The notes beneath the pieces are model-generated. The model was given only the letters and a program-made list of their open reading frames with translations, had not been told where the DNA came from and made no database searches. Below are positions 6,728 through 15,765 of a DNA stretch of 64,000 nucleotides, piece by piece (the first letter of the stretch is position 1; each line of letters starts with the position of its first letter). The stretch is from Bacillus sp. RO2. Lineage in GTDB: Bacteria; Bacillota; Bacilli; Bacillales; Bacillaceae_I. Position numbers and translations under genes: made by a program. The stretch covers positions 1 to 64,000 of the forward strand of contig NZ_JAAXCU010000057.1 in assembly GCF_012911845.1 (NCBI RefSeq), in the 5' to 3' direction.

Positions 6728-8890
6728 TTGAATAAAATTAAATTTTTGTTAGCTTCAACATTAGCCTTGCTACTATTCTTTTCACCAGGTTTTACTTCCA
6801 TTGGATCAGCTTCTACAATCTCTATTAAATTGCAGAACTACATTGGAAATAAGACAGAAATCCAGGTTAATACAACTGGTCAATACAAACTAGAAAACGG
6901 AAATGTCAGGTTATCAGGTGCAGATCGATTTGAAGTTGCAGCTAACATTGCGTCAAGTGGTTGGAATGTATCGGATGCTGTTTTTATTGTCAGTCAAGAA
7001 GCGTATGCAGATGCACTATCAACAGCACCATTCGCCTATGCTAAAAATGCTCCAATCTTACTTACACGTCACCATTCCATTCCAGATACGACAATAAATA
7101 AGCTTCGTGAGTTAAAGGCGAAGGAAATCATTGTCATCGGTGGTACAAGCAGTGTATCCAATACTGTGTTTAACCAACTAAAAGGGTTCACTAGTAAAGT
7201 TTCGAGGGTAAACGGGGCGGATCGTTATGAGGTAGCAAAGAACATTGCGACTCTATTGGGCAGCTCCACACAAGCTATCGTTGTTGGTGGAAATGCCTAT
7301 GCAGACGCATTATCCATTGCGCCATATGCCGCTGTAAATAAAGTGCCTATCCTTTTAACAAAGGATAAAAGCATCCCGGCTCCAACATCCGCAGCCCTTA
7401 AAGGGAAAACAAAGGTTACGGTAATCGGCGGTCCAACAAGCGTTTCTCAACAGGTTTACAATCAACTGCCAGGAACTAAAAGCCGTATTGGTGGAGCAGA
7501 CAGATACGAAGTCTCTGCAAATATTATAAAAACACTTAATTTGGACGCATCTGAAGTGTACCTTTCTAACGGAGAGAAATATGCCGATGCTTTCACGGGA
7601 GCAGTTTTAGCTGCGAAGAATAACCGTCCGCTTTTATTAACGAAAGCGACGACTATTCCTTCTTCGGTTCAAACTATAATAGATACCAAAAACACCGGTT
7701 CTTTTACCATTTTAGGTGGTCCACATTCTGTTACTAGAGAAGTAGAAAACCAGCTTCCTAATGAGTTGTACCTTGAAAGCAGCAAAACATACAAGGTTCA
7801 AAATAATAATGGGCGCCTTGGTTTATACGAAGGCACAAAATTATTGAAGGATTTCGGTAATGCTAATTTCAATATGATCCCGGAACGTTACAATGAAAGC
7901 AATGTCATTGAATTGAATAATCGTCCTTACCTAGGGAAGATTGAGTTTCATATTGAAAATGGTTTTGTAAGACCATATAACAGAAATATTCCTTTTGATG
8001 ATTATCTTAAGGGTGTAGTTCCAGCTGAAATGCCGGCTTCATGGGAAATGGAAGCATTAAAGGCGCAATCTGTTGCAGCAAGAACGTATTCTTATGGAAC
8101 AATAGGGACCACTATTAATGATACACAAGGGTTCCAGGTTTATAGAGGATACGAGTGGCATGTGAATACAAACAATGCTATCGAAGCGACAAAAGGTGAA
8201 ATCCTTACCTATAACGGAAACCCGATTGGTCAGAATGCCGTTTTCTCTTCAAGTAATGGTGGATATACAGAATCAAATTCTAATCTTTGGGGCGGAACTC
8301 AAATTGCTTATTTAAAGGCAAAGCCTGATTCTCTGGATTCCTCCTACCAAGGTTGGAACCTAACACTAAATAAGCTGCAATTAGATGTAAATAATCTAGA
8401 CTTAAAAAATCCGACTACATGGTGGAACGGAACACAAGAGGTCCAGGCCAGTTCAATGACCGGTTTGAAAAAGTGGCTTTCAGACAACCATCATAATAAT
8501 TCTGAGTTTAAGATTGTTGGGATCAAGAACATTGAACCGCAGAATGTAAACAGCAGTAAACGTAACAAGGATACAAAAATTGAAATTGAATATTTTGTGA
8601 GAGACCTGAGTAAAGGCTTTGTTAAAGAAGCTGATGGTACGTTGAAGAAACATACAATTTCACAAACTATCACTGCCAATGCTTTTAGAACGATGTTCGG
8701 TACCATGAATATTAAAAGCACTATGTACCAAGTTGAAACGACGGAGAAGACGTTAAAAGTAGTTGGTAATGGTTTTGGGCATGGGGTAGGTATGAGCCAG
8801 CATGGAGCTCAATCCCGTGCAAAAGCAGGTCATACGTATAAACAAATATTAGACTTTTACTATAATGGTACAAATGTCACGAAAAAATAA
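6728..8890 (+). CDS. lytB: LytB-like amidase enhancer: three CWB2 repeats plus SpoIID domain
   Basis: 720 residues (B. subtilis LytB/CwbA is 705). TTG start with AAGGAGGAT. Signal peptide at about 1-29; three CWB2 repeats at about 58-345, each opening with a GADRYE/F-type motif and containing YADALS/T and APILLT; SpoIID/LytB domain from about 400 to the end (DYLKGVVPAEMP, LKAQSVAARTY, FSSSNGGYTES, GFGHGVGMSQHGA). SpoIID is a lytic transglycosylase acting on denuded glycan; LytB stimulates the amidase LytC. The protein is exported and held in the wall by CWB2. It is followed by its own terminator and lytC. Domain order is the reverse of the second SpoIID/CWB2 protein at 48330. Confidence 0.9.
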   Translation: MNKIKFLLASTLALLLFFSPGFTSIGSASTISIKLQNYIGNKTEIQVNTTGQYKLENGNVRLSGADRFEVAANIASSGWNVSDAVFIVSQEAYADALSTAPFAYAKNAPILLTRHHSIPDTTINKLRELKAKEIIVIGGTSSVSNTVFNQLKGFTSKVSRVNGADRYEVAKNIATLLGSSTQAIVVGGNAYADALSIAPYAAVNKVPILLTKDKSIPAPTSAALKGKTKVTVIGGPTSVSQQVYNQLPGTKSRIGGADRYEVSANIIKTLNLDASEVYLSNGEKYADAFTGAVLAAKNNRPLLLTKATTIPSSVQTIIDTKNTGSFTILGGPHSVTREVENQLPNELYLESSKTYKVQNNNGRLGLYEGTKLLKDFGNANFNMIPERYNESNVIELNNRPYLGKIEFHIENGFVRPYNRNIPFDDYLKGVVPAEMPASWEMEALKAQSVAARTYSYGTIGTTINDTQGFQVYRGYEWHVNTNNAIEATKGEILTYNGNPIGQNAVFSSSNGGYTESNSNLWGGTQIAYLKAKPDSLDSSYQGWNLTLNKLQLDVNNLDLKNPTTWWNGTQEVQASSMTGLKKWLSDNHHNNSEFKIVGIKNIEPQNVNSSKRNKDTKIEIEYFVRDLSKGFVKEADGTLKKHTISQTITANAFRTMFGTMNIKSTMYQVETTEKTLKVVGNGFGHGVGMSQHGAQSRAKAGHTYKQILDFYYNGTNVTKK

Positions 8891-8917
8891 ACCGGATCTC
8901 TCCGGTTTATTTTTTTC
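8888..8917 (+). terminator. Terminator between lytB and lytC
   Basis: AAACCGGA-TCTC-TCCGGTTT stem and T7 tract overlapping the lytB stop codon. Confidence 0.9.
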
Positions 8918-9010
8918 GTCCCGAAATTTTAGTAATAATGTGATTATTGACTTATTTTTGCAAAAATCGACTTTTTATTGTAATGATTTAATGAAAAAAT
9001 AGCTTATTTT

Positions 9011-9019
9011 TGGTATATT
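9011..9019 (+). promoter_or_regulatory. Candidate extended -10 promoter of lytC
   Basis: TGGTATATT, a TGn extended -10 element 35 bases before the lytC start codon. No good -35 box. No convincing sigma-D promoter was found, although sigma-D drives lytABC in B. subtilis. Confidence 0.4.
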
Positions 9020-9053
9020 TGTCGAGAGATGAAAAATTTAGGGAGGTAATCAA

Positions 9054-10547
9054 GTGCGCAAGTTTATGATGCTCATCTGTTTGGTTCTTTTCACAACGCT
9101 TTTCAGTGTGAATAGTGCTGAAGCCAGCGGACCAAAACGAATAGATGGAGCAGACCGTTACGATGTTGCTGTAAATGTTTCGAGGGAAGGCTGGACTACA
9201 TCCAATACTGTTATTATTACATCAGGGGCCGCATTTGCGGATGCACTGGCAGCTTCCCCGCTTGCATATCGTTTGAATGCACCAATATTATTAACGAAAG
9301 CAAATGGCTTGCCGTTAATTACAAAAAATAGATTACAAGAATTACGCGCAAGCAATGTGATTGTAATCGGTGGTACGGCAAGTGTTTCTGAAAGAGTAGT
9401 TTCAGAGATTAGAAATTTAGGAATACAAGTACGAAGAATAAGTGGAAAAGACCGCTTTGAGGTTGCTGCCAATATCGCCAAAGAATTACCGGCAAAGAAT
9501 ATAGCTATTCTTGCTAATGGCAGAGCTGCTGCTGATTCACTATCTATTGCACCATACGCAGCGAGAAATGGTATTCCAATCTTACTTACGGAAAGTACAA
9601 CTGTTCCGGCTGTAACTTCTAATTCACTAAAAAATAGAAATGTTTCATCTACATATATCATGGGAGGAGAAACAAGTGTTTCTCGCGCTGTCTACAATAA
9701 AATGCCGTCTCCTACACGGATTGGTGGAAGTGATCGTTTCCAAGTTGCAACGAATGTTGTGAAACAGTTAAGCATCCATTCAAAGAAGACATATATCACT
9801 AATGGACATGCTTATGCAGATGCTTTAGCTGGATCTGTGCTTGCTGCTAAGCAGAACGCTGTTATTCTCTTAACTCACTCTACTCAATTGCCAAGTACTA
9901 CATTAGATTTGATTAAGGAAAAGGGTATAGGAGAATTCGTAGTACTAGGAGGGGCGACTTCTGTAGGCCAGAATGTTGTTAATACATTATCTGCACCTAT
10001 GCTTGGTAAACGAATTGCCATTGATCCGGGTCATGGTGGAACAGATCCAGGTGCTGTTGGAAATGGGCTGCAGGAAAAAGATATTGTTTTTGATATCTCT
10101 AAACGGCTAGAAAATAAAGTTACTTCAGCGGGATCATTACCATTGATGACAAGAACCACAGATGTGTATATTCCATTGGCAGATCGAGTTTTGTATGCAG
10201 AAAATAAAGGTGCAGATATTTTTGTAAGTATTCATGTAAACTCATTCACAGATCCGGGAGCGAATGGAACCGAAACATGGTATAGCGACAAATATCAATC
10301 ACAAGAAAGTAAAGAGTTGGCAGAAGCTATCCAAGATGAATTGGTGGAAGAATTAGGGTTACGTGATCGCGGCGTGAAAGAAGGTTCTTTCGTTGTTATA
10401 CGTGATTCCAAAATGCCAAGCGTATTAGTAGAAGTAGCCTTCCTCAGTAACTCTGAAGAAGCCAAGCTTCTAGCAAGTGCAACATTCAGGGAAAAAGCCG
10501 CTAAAGCAATTTATAACGGGGTAGAAAACTACTTCATCAATAAATAA
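9054..10547 (+). CDS. lytC: Major autolysin: CWB2 x3 plus N-acetylmuramoyl-L-alanine amidase
   Basis: 497 residues, almost the length of B. subtilis LytC/CwlB (496), with the same domain order. GTG start with GGGAGG. Signal peptide to about residue 24 (AEA), three CWB2 repeats at about 28-318 with ADAL and PILLT motifs, then Amidase_3 from about 320: DPGHGGTDPG (zinc His), LQEKD (zinc Glu), SIHVNS (zinc His), LVEVAF (catalytic Glu). It hydrolyses the MurNAc-L-Ala bond during wall turnover, cell separation and motility. It lies directly upstream of the tua operon. Confidence 0.95.
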   Translation: MRKFMMLICLVLFTTLFSVNSAEASGPKRIDGADRYDVAVNVSREGWTTSNTVIITSGAAFADALAASPLAYRLNAPILLTKANGLPLITKNRLQELRASNVIVIGGTASVSERVVSEIRNLGIQVRRISGKDRFEVAANIAKELPAKNIAILANGRAAADSLSIAPYAARNGIPILLTESTTVPAVTSNSLKNRNVSSTYIMGGETSVSRAVYNKMPSPTRIGGSDRFQVATNVVKQLSIHSKKTYITNGHAYADALAGSVLAAKQNAVILLTHSTQLPSTTLDLIKEKGIGEFVVLGGATSVGQNVVNTLSAPMLGKRIAIDPGHGGTDPGAVGNGLQEKDIVFDISKRLENKVTSAGSLPLMTRTTDVYIPLADRVLYAENKGADIFVSIHVNSFTDPGANGTETWYSDKYQSQESKELAEAIQDELVEELGLRDRGVKEGSFVVIRDSKMPSVLVEVAFLSNSEEAKLLASATFREKAAKAIYNGVENYFINK

Positions 10548-10560
10548 AACAACGAATTTT

Positions 10561-10605
10561 AAAGCAAGACGCCTGTTTCTTCTATAGAAACAGGCGTTTT
10601 GCTTT
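10561..10605 (+). terminator. Terminator after lytC
   Basis: 20-base near-perfect inverted arms (561-580 and 586-605) containing GACGCCTGTTTCT / AGAAACAGGCGTT. Strong hairpin 13 bases past the stop. Confidence 0.85.
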
Positions 10606-10696
10606 ATATCAGCTGAAAAGTAATGAAATTTACATAAATGAAAAGTAATTGTAATGACGAGAGACCTTTCAAAAAAAGAAGTATGATAATACTTTG

Positions 10697-10705
10697 TGCT
10701 ATAAT
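10697..10705 (+). promoter_or_regulatory. Candidate extended -10 promoter of the tua operon
   Basis: TGCTATAAT, a consensus extended -10, 61 bases upstream of tuaB. A single TTTACA resembling one half of a PhoP box lies at about 10629, but no regular PhoP repeat array is visible. In B. subtilis the tua operon is induced by PhoP. Confidence 0.5.
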
Positions 10706-10766
10706 CTATAAATGGGTTTTTAATTGTAAATAATAGTAGAAAGATTACTAAAAGTAGGGAAGAATC

Positions 10767-12239
10767 ATGTCGACTATCACAAAACAGATTTTATCGGGTG
10801 CGAAATGGACAGCCTTGTCTACCATTATCATTACGGTAATACAAATTGTTCAATTTGCCATATTAGGAAATCTATTAACAAAGGAACAATTCGGTGTTGT
10901 AGGAATGATAACAACGGTTGTTATTTTTACACAAATCCTATTGGATATGGGGTTCAGTGCAGCTATCATCCAAAAGGAAAAAGTATCAGATGAACAGCTA
11001 TCCACTTTATATTGGCTGAACATCTTCGTAGGTATTATCTTATTTATTGGTTTATTTTTTGCTAGCCCGCTCATCGCGGGATTTTATAATCAGCCTGAAT
11101 TAATTCCATTAATAAAAGTACTGGGAATTATGTTCCTTATAGCCCCGATTGGGCAGCAGTTTCAATATTTGCTTCAGAAAGATCTTAATTTCAATCTTTT
11201 AAGCAGAATTGAAGTTGCAACAAACTTGGCATCTTTTATCAGCTTGCTTATCATGATTTTTTTAATACAGGAGCTGTACGCCTATGTGATTTCACAGGTT
11301 ATTCTAAACTCACTTAAGGGTATTTTATACTTTGCCGTTTACTCAAAAAAATGGAAGCCTTCCTTCGTCTTCAATTTATCCTCCATTAAAGAATTGATGT
11401 CGTTTGGAGTTTTCCAGTTGATGTCCCGACTTGTAAACAGAATAGGGGCTAATATTGATTATATCTTGATAGGTAGGTTCCTAGGAGCGGAAGCCCTTGG
11501 TATCTATTCATTGGCATATCAAGTAGTGACCATTCCGGTCATGAAAATAAATCCAATCATTACAAGGGTAGCTTTTCCGGTTTTCTCACGGAGTCAGTCA
11601 GATAACAAGCTTTTAATAGAAGGTTTTCTGAATGTCACAAAGATGCTTGCTCTTGTTAGCTTGCCATTATTACTAGGTTTAATGGCGATTTCCGATTTGT
11701 TCATTGAAGTGTTCTTCGGTGCCAGATGGCTGGATGCTGCACCTATCCTCGGAATATTAGCGGTAGTAGGTATCTTAAGAGTCCTAATGAACCCTAATGG
11801 ATCCATCATATTAGCAAAAGGGAAGGCTAATATCGCCTTTTATTGGGATTTTGGGGTCATGCTTCTGTATGGTACCACTATGTATTTTGCTACTAAATAT
11901 GATATATATATAGTTGCTTGGACATACGTTGTCACAAGTTTTATCAACTTTTTGATCGGAAGATGGCTGTTGAAAAAGTTGATCGATCTTGAAATGAAAG
12001 ATTATATTCGTACTTTATTAAAGCCGATACTTTTGACAGGTATGATGGCCGTTTTCGTCTATTTCTTCAAGAATGTTTTATATCAAGTTGAATTTATAAA
12101 TATATACATCAATATCGCCCTGTCGATTGGTATTGGTGGACTAATATACGTACTGTTCATCTATATCGGGTATCCTGAAATAAAAGATTGGAAACCAGTA
12201 AGAAAAATCCTTAACAAAACAACAAGGGGGAGATTGTGA
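10767..12239 (+). CDS. tuaB: Teichuronic acid exporter, MOP/Wzx-type flippase
   Basis: 490 residues with 12-14 predicted transmembrane helices. It opens with ILSGAKWTALST, typical of the WzxC/TuaB branch of the MOP flippase superfamily (B. subtilis TuaB is 483). It moves lipid-linked repeat units across the membrane. It is the first gene of an operon whose order tuaB-tuaC-(galU)-tuaD-tuaE-tuaF-tuaG matches the B. subtilis teichuronic acid genes. Its stop codon overlaps the next start (TGATG). The symbol rests on fold, length and gene order; alignment was not run. Confidence 0.85.
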   Translation: MSTITKQILSGAKWTALSTIIITVIQIVQFAILGNLLTKEQFGVVGMITTVVIFTQILLDMGFSAAIIQKEKVSDEQLSTLYWLNIFVGIILFIGLFFASPLIAGFYNQPELIPLIKVLGIMFLIAPIGQQFQYLLQKDLNFNLLSRIEVATNLASFISLLIMIFLIQELYAYVISQVILNSLKGILYFAVYSKKWKPSFVFNLSSIKELMSFGVFQLMSRLVNRIGANIDYILIGRFLGAEALGIYSLAYQVVTIPVMKINPIITRVAFPVFSRSQSDNKLLIEGFLNVTKMLALVSLPLLLGLMAISDLFIEVFFGARWLDAAPILGILAVVGILRVLMNPNGSIILAKGKANIAFYWDFGVMLLYGTTMYFATKYDIYIVAWTYVVTSFINFLIGRWLLKKLIDLEMKDYIRTLLKPILLTGMMAVFVYFFKNVLYQVEFINIYINIALSIGIGGLIYVLFIYIGYPEIKDWKPVRKILNKTTRGRL

Positions 12240-13408
12240 TGAAGGTGCTATTTATTACAACTGCCTATCCTTCTGATCATTTGCCGGGTGCTGGTGTGTT
12301 TCATCAAACACAGGCGGAGTCTATCCGAGATTTAGGGGTGGATATTGAAGTGGTGGCCCCTGTCCCGTTTTCACCAAAAGTCTTATCGCGGGTCAGTCAG
12401 AAATATAAAAATTATAAGAAATTCCCTCAAAGCTATGATTGGAATGGGATCAAGATACATCGTCCAAGGTTCGTTGCTATTCCTGGTCAGTTAAAATGGG
12501 CGCAACCACACAAAAGGTTTGCAAAAGCAATACGGCATTTTATTGAAGATCAAGGTATCGAATTTGACATTATCCATGCCCATTTTGCGATGCCTAGTGG
12601 GGGTGCGGCAGCAATCCTTTCCAGTATATATAACATACCTTATGTATTAACCTTGCATGGAAGCGACGTGAATGTGTATCCCCAATACAGTAACAGTGCA
12701 ATGAATGCTTTTAAATTTGCTGTTAGAAATGCTGGAACGGTGACAGCTGTAAGTGGAGCATTGGCCGAGAAGACGCAAAAACTTACAGGTGTAAAACCTG
12801 AAGTCCTTCCTATAGGAGTTAATATGGAAAAGTTTTCAAGTACTGATATTAGCGAGGAAGAAAAGATTAGTCTACGAAAGCGCCTTAACTTGCCAGAGGA
12901 TAAAAAGCTTTTATTATTTGTTGGTCGGATTATGAATGAAAAAGGCATTAGGGAAATGGTTTCCGCAATAGAGCAGTTGGACGATCGTTTCAGACTTTTG
13001 CTTGTGGGCGATGGACCATTGAAAAGCGAGCTGGAAGGCAAGAAGAAAATCATCCTAACCGGTCAGATTGCGAATGAAAAGGTAAAAGATTACTTACGTG
13101 CAGCTGATATCTTCCTGCTTCCATCCTATAGGGAAGGCATGCCTACTGTTATTATTGAAGCATTAGCCTTAAAGGTTCCTGTACTTTCTTCTGATGTAGG
13201 TGGAATTCCTGAGTTGTTTGGAGAATTTAAAGGTTTACTAATTGAACCAAAGTCCGCAGAGCAGATAGTAGACGGTGTTTTAGGGTATACAGATAAAGGC
13301 GACTATGGGCCAGAGGTTATCGAGAGTCTTTATGAAAGGGTAACTTCAAACTTCGATGTTACACAGAATTCAAAGGACCTTATTCAAAAATACCGCATAT
13401 TACTATAA
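12239..13408 (+). CDS. tuaC: Glycosyltransferase family 4, TuaC-like
   Basis: 389 residues, the same length as B. subtilis TuaC. GT-B fold: N-terminal domain begins [28 protein letters not shown] and TAVSGAL follow; the C-terminal domain has [17 protein letters not shown] and the E-x7-E donor site in [16 protein letters not shown]. The start is taken as ATG 12239, seven bases after AAGGGGGA and overlapping the tuaB stop; a GTG three bases upstream is in frame. It adds a sugar to the lipid-linked teichuronic acid unit at the cytoplasmic face. Acceptor and donor cannot be read from the sequence. Confidence 0.85.
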   Translation: MKVLFITTAYPSDHLPGAGVFHQTQAESIRDLGVDIEVVAPVPFSPKVLSRVSQKYKNYKKFPQSYDWNGIKIHRPRFVAIPGQLKWAQPHKRFAKAIRHFIEDQGIEFDIIHAHFAMPSGGAAAILSSIYNIPYVLTLHGSDVNVYPQYSNSAMNAFKFAVRNAGTVTAVSGALAEKTQKLTGVKPEVLPIGVNMEKFSSTDISEEEKISLRKRLNLPEDKKLLLFVGRIMNEKGIREMVSAIEQLDDRFRLLLVGDGPLKSELEGKKKIILTGQIANEKVKDYLRAADIFLLPSYREGMPTVIIEALALKVPVLSSDVGGIPELFGEFKGLLIEPKSAEQIVDGVLGYTDKGDYGPEVIESLYERVTSNFDVTQNSKDLIQKYRILL

Positions 13409-13436
13409 TGAAAATATTTTTTCTGAGGTGGAAACT

Positions 13437-14327
13437 ATGACAATAAAAAAAGTAATTATTCCAGCAGCTGGTCTTGGTACTCGTTTTTTACCTGCTACGA
13501 AAGCCCAGCCGAAAGAGATGCTGCCAATTGTAGATAAACCGACTATCCAATATATCGTAGAAGAAGCAGTACAATCAGGGATTGAAGATATTATTATTGT
13601 TAGTGGAAGAGGGAAACGGGCAATTGAGGACCATTTCGATAAGTCCTATGAACTGGAAGAAACTTTAGAGAAAAAAGAAAAGTACGATATCTTACAAGAA
13701 ATAAAATCCATTGCTAATTTAGCAAACATTCATTATATAAGACAAAAGGAACCCCTTGGCCTCGGCCATGCGATTTGGTGTGCAAGGAAGTTTATTGGAA
13801 ATGATGCTTTTGGTGTCATGCTTGGTGACGATATCGTAAAAGGGGACACACCTTGTCTGCAACAACTGATCAACGTCTATGACAAATATGGGTCATCTGT
13901 AGTAGGGATTCAAAGCGTTCCTGATGCAGATGTCTCAAAATATGGTATTGTTTCTCCGAAAGAAGATAAGCTAGAAGAGAACGTTATCAACGTGGATGGA
14001 TTTGTGGAGAAGCCGAAGCTTGCGGAAGCACCTTCGAACTACGCCATAATGGGTCGCTATGTGTTGACACCTGAAATATTCAATATTCTTGAGCATACCC
14101 CTAAAGGATCAGGCGGGGAGATACAATTGACAGATGCAATTAATACGTTAAATAGCCAACAACAGGTATTAGCCTATCAGTTCGGCGGAATACGCTATGA
14201 TGTTGGAGATAAATTTGGATTTATCAAAGCAACAGTTGACTTTGCTCTTGATAGAGAAGATTTACGAGAAGAAGTGATAGAATATCTAAACTCCTTAGCT
14301 AATTCTAATTACATCACGAAAGGATAG
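13437..14327 (+). CDS. gtaB: UTP-glucose-1-phosphate uridylyltransferase
   Basis: 296 residues from ATG 13437 (GAGGTGG six bases upstream); the frame is open 27 codons further upstream but that part overlaps tuaC. Nucleotidyltransferase fold with the G-x-G-T-R motif [27 protein letters not shown], the Asp of MLGDDIV, and VDGFVEKP, all typical of GalU/GtaB. It makes UDP-glucose from UTP and glucose-1-phosphate. Its product is the substrate of the next gene, tuaD, five bases downstream. In B. subtilis gtaB is not in the tua operon, so this arrangement puts precursor supply under the same promoter. The related paralogue name yngB is also possible. Confidence 0.9.
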   Translation: MTIKKVIIPAAGLGTRFLPATKAQPKEMLPIVDKPTIQYIVEEAVQSGIEDIIIVSGRGKRAIEDHFDKSYELEETLEKKEKYDILQEIKSIANLANIHYIRQKEPLGLGHAIWCARKFIGNDAFGVMLGDDIVKGDTPCLQQLINVYDKYGSSVVGIQSVPDADVSKYGIVSPKEDKLEENVINVDGFVEKPKLAEAPSNYAIMGRYVLTPEIFNILEHTPKGSGGEIQLTDAINTLNSQQQVLAYQFGGIRYDVGDKFGFIKATVDFALDREDLREEVIEYLNSLANSNYITKG

Positions 14328-14332
14328 GTAGT

Positions 14333-15640
14333 ATGAAACGAATAGCAGTTATGGGAACCGGCTATGTTGGTTTAGTGTCGGGCACGTGTTTTGCGGAAAT
14401 TGGGAATCGTGTTATTTGTTGTGATATAGACGAGCAAAAAATAAACAACCTGAAAAATGGGATTATTCCTATATATGAGCCAGGTCTGGAAGATTTGGTG
14501 AAACAAAACGCGGCAAAAGGAAATCTTTCTTTTACGACGGATATTGGAGCTGCCATCCAAGATTCTGATATTGTTTATATAGCTGTAGGAACCCCGATGG
14601 CAGAAACAGGAGAAGCTAATTTAAGCTATGTTGATGCTGTAGCAAAAACAATTGGTGAAAATCTGAACTCCTATAAAGTAGTTGTTAATAAAAGTACTGT
14701 CCCAGTAGGAACAGGTAAACGAGTATATAATATTATTCAAGAAGTTTCTGGAGGAAATCAAGAATTTGACGTTGTTTCCAACCCTGAATTCTTACGAGAA
14801 GGATCTGCCATTGAAGACACGATGAATATGGAACGTGCTGTTATTGGTGCATCAAGTGAAAAGGCTGCAGGCATCATCGAAGAGCTGCATGCTCCTTTTA
14901 ATACGATTATTTTAAAGTCTGATTTAGAAAGCGCAGAAATGATCAAGTATGCTTCCAATGCCTTTTTAGCGACCAAAATTTCTTTCATTAATGATATCGC
15001 AAACATTTGTGAAGAAATTGGAGCGGATGTGACAAAGGTTGCGGAGGGAATGGGATTAGACAGCCGCATAGGCAAGAAGTTCCTTAATGCAGGAATAGGC
15101 TATGGAGGATCATGTTTCCCTAAAGATACGAGTGCTTTATTGCATATCGCAAGCTCAGTAGGGTATGACTTTAAATTAATCAGAGCAGTTATGGAAACTA
15201 ATGATATTCAAAAAAGTAAGGTCGTAAAAAAAATCAAAGACGTTTTTGGTGATATTGAAGGTAAGAACTTTGCCATCCTTGGTTTGGCGTTTAAGCCTAA
15301 TACAGATGATATGAGAGATGCTCCATCACTTGAAATAATTCCTGAATTACTTAACAATGGGGCGAAAATCAAAGCATTTGATGCTATTGCTATAGATGAA
15401 GCGAAGAAACATTTTGGAGATACTATTGATTATTACGATAACATCTATGAGGCACTTAGTGGTGCTGATGCTTGTATAATTGTGACAGATTCAGCTGAGG
15501 TAAAAGAGCTAGATTTAACTAAAGTAAAAGAATGCTTGGAAAACCCAATTGTCATTGATGGAAGAAACATTTTTGACTTGAATGAGGCAAAAAAACATTC
15601 CCTGATTTATCATTCAATTGGCAGACCGATAGTGGAATAA
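14333..15640 (+). CDS. tuaD: UDP-glucose 6-dehydrogenase
   Basis: 435 residues. Rossmann N-terminus GTGYVGLVSGTCFAE, the NKSTVPVGTG and PEFLREGSA motifs, catalytic Cys in GYGGSCFPKDTSAL, and C-terminal GLAFKPNTDDMRDAPS, all diagnostic of Ugd/TuaD. It oxidises UDP-glucose to UDP-glucuronate with two NAD+, supplying glucuronic acid for teichuronic acid. It follows galU by five bases, so precursor synthesis and oxidation are adjacent. B. subtilis TuaD is known to be activated by tyrosine phosphorylation; a YwqE-like phosphatase gene lies in this window, but the kinase is not here. Confidence 0.93.
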   Translation: MKRIAVMGTGYVGLVSGTCFAEIGNRVICCDIDEQKINNLKNGIIPIYEPGLEDLVKQNAAKGNLSFTTDIGAAIQDSDIVYIAVGTPMAETGEANLSYVDAVAKTIGENLNSYKVVVNKSTVPVGTGKRVYNIIQEVSGGNQEFDVVSNPEFLREGSAIEDTMNMERAVIGASSEKAAGIIEELHAPFNTIILKSDLESAEMIKYASNAFLATKISFINDIANICEEIGADVTKVAEGMGLDSRIGKKFLNAGIGYGGSCFPKDTSALLHIASSVGYDFKLIRAVMETNDIQKSKVVKKIKDVFGDIEGKNFAILGLAFKPNTDDMRDAPSLEIIPELLNNGAKIKAFDAIAIDEAKKHFGDTIDYYDNIYEALSGADACIIVTDSAEVKELDLTKVKECLENPIVIDGRNIFDLNEAKKHSLIYHSIGRPIVE

Positions 15641-15696
15641 AGGTCATGTATTCTAAATGCTAGAAATGGAATAATAAAATTTAACATTATCATGGT

Positions 15697-15725
15697 AGAG
15701 ATTTCCTGATTATCAGGATGTCTCT
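15697..15725 (+). promoter_or_regulatory. Intra-operon RNA hairpin between tuaD and tuaE
   Basis: AGAGA and TCCTGA pair with TCAGGA and TCTCT around a 3-base loop, with a 2x2 internal loop. There is no T-tract, so it is not an intrinsic terminator. It may stabilise or process the operon mRNA within the 125-base tuaD-tuaE gap. Confidence 0.4.
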
Positions 15726-15765
15726 GCCAGCACATTAAAATAGTAGTTAGTTTAGGAGGAGGAAA

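Noticed and set aside
8941-9053. Sigma-D promoter for lytC
   Set aside because: No TAAA...GCCGATAT pattern with suitable spacing was found; a TGn -10 fits better.
15697-15725. Terminator inside the tua operon
   Set aside because: The hairpin lacks a T-tract, so it should not stop transcription by itself; kept only as an RNA structure.
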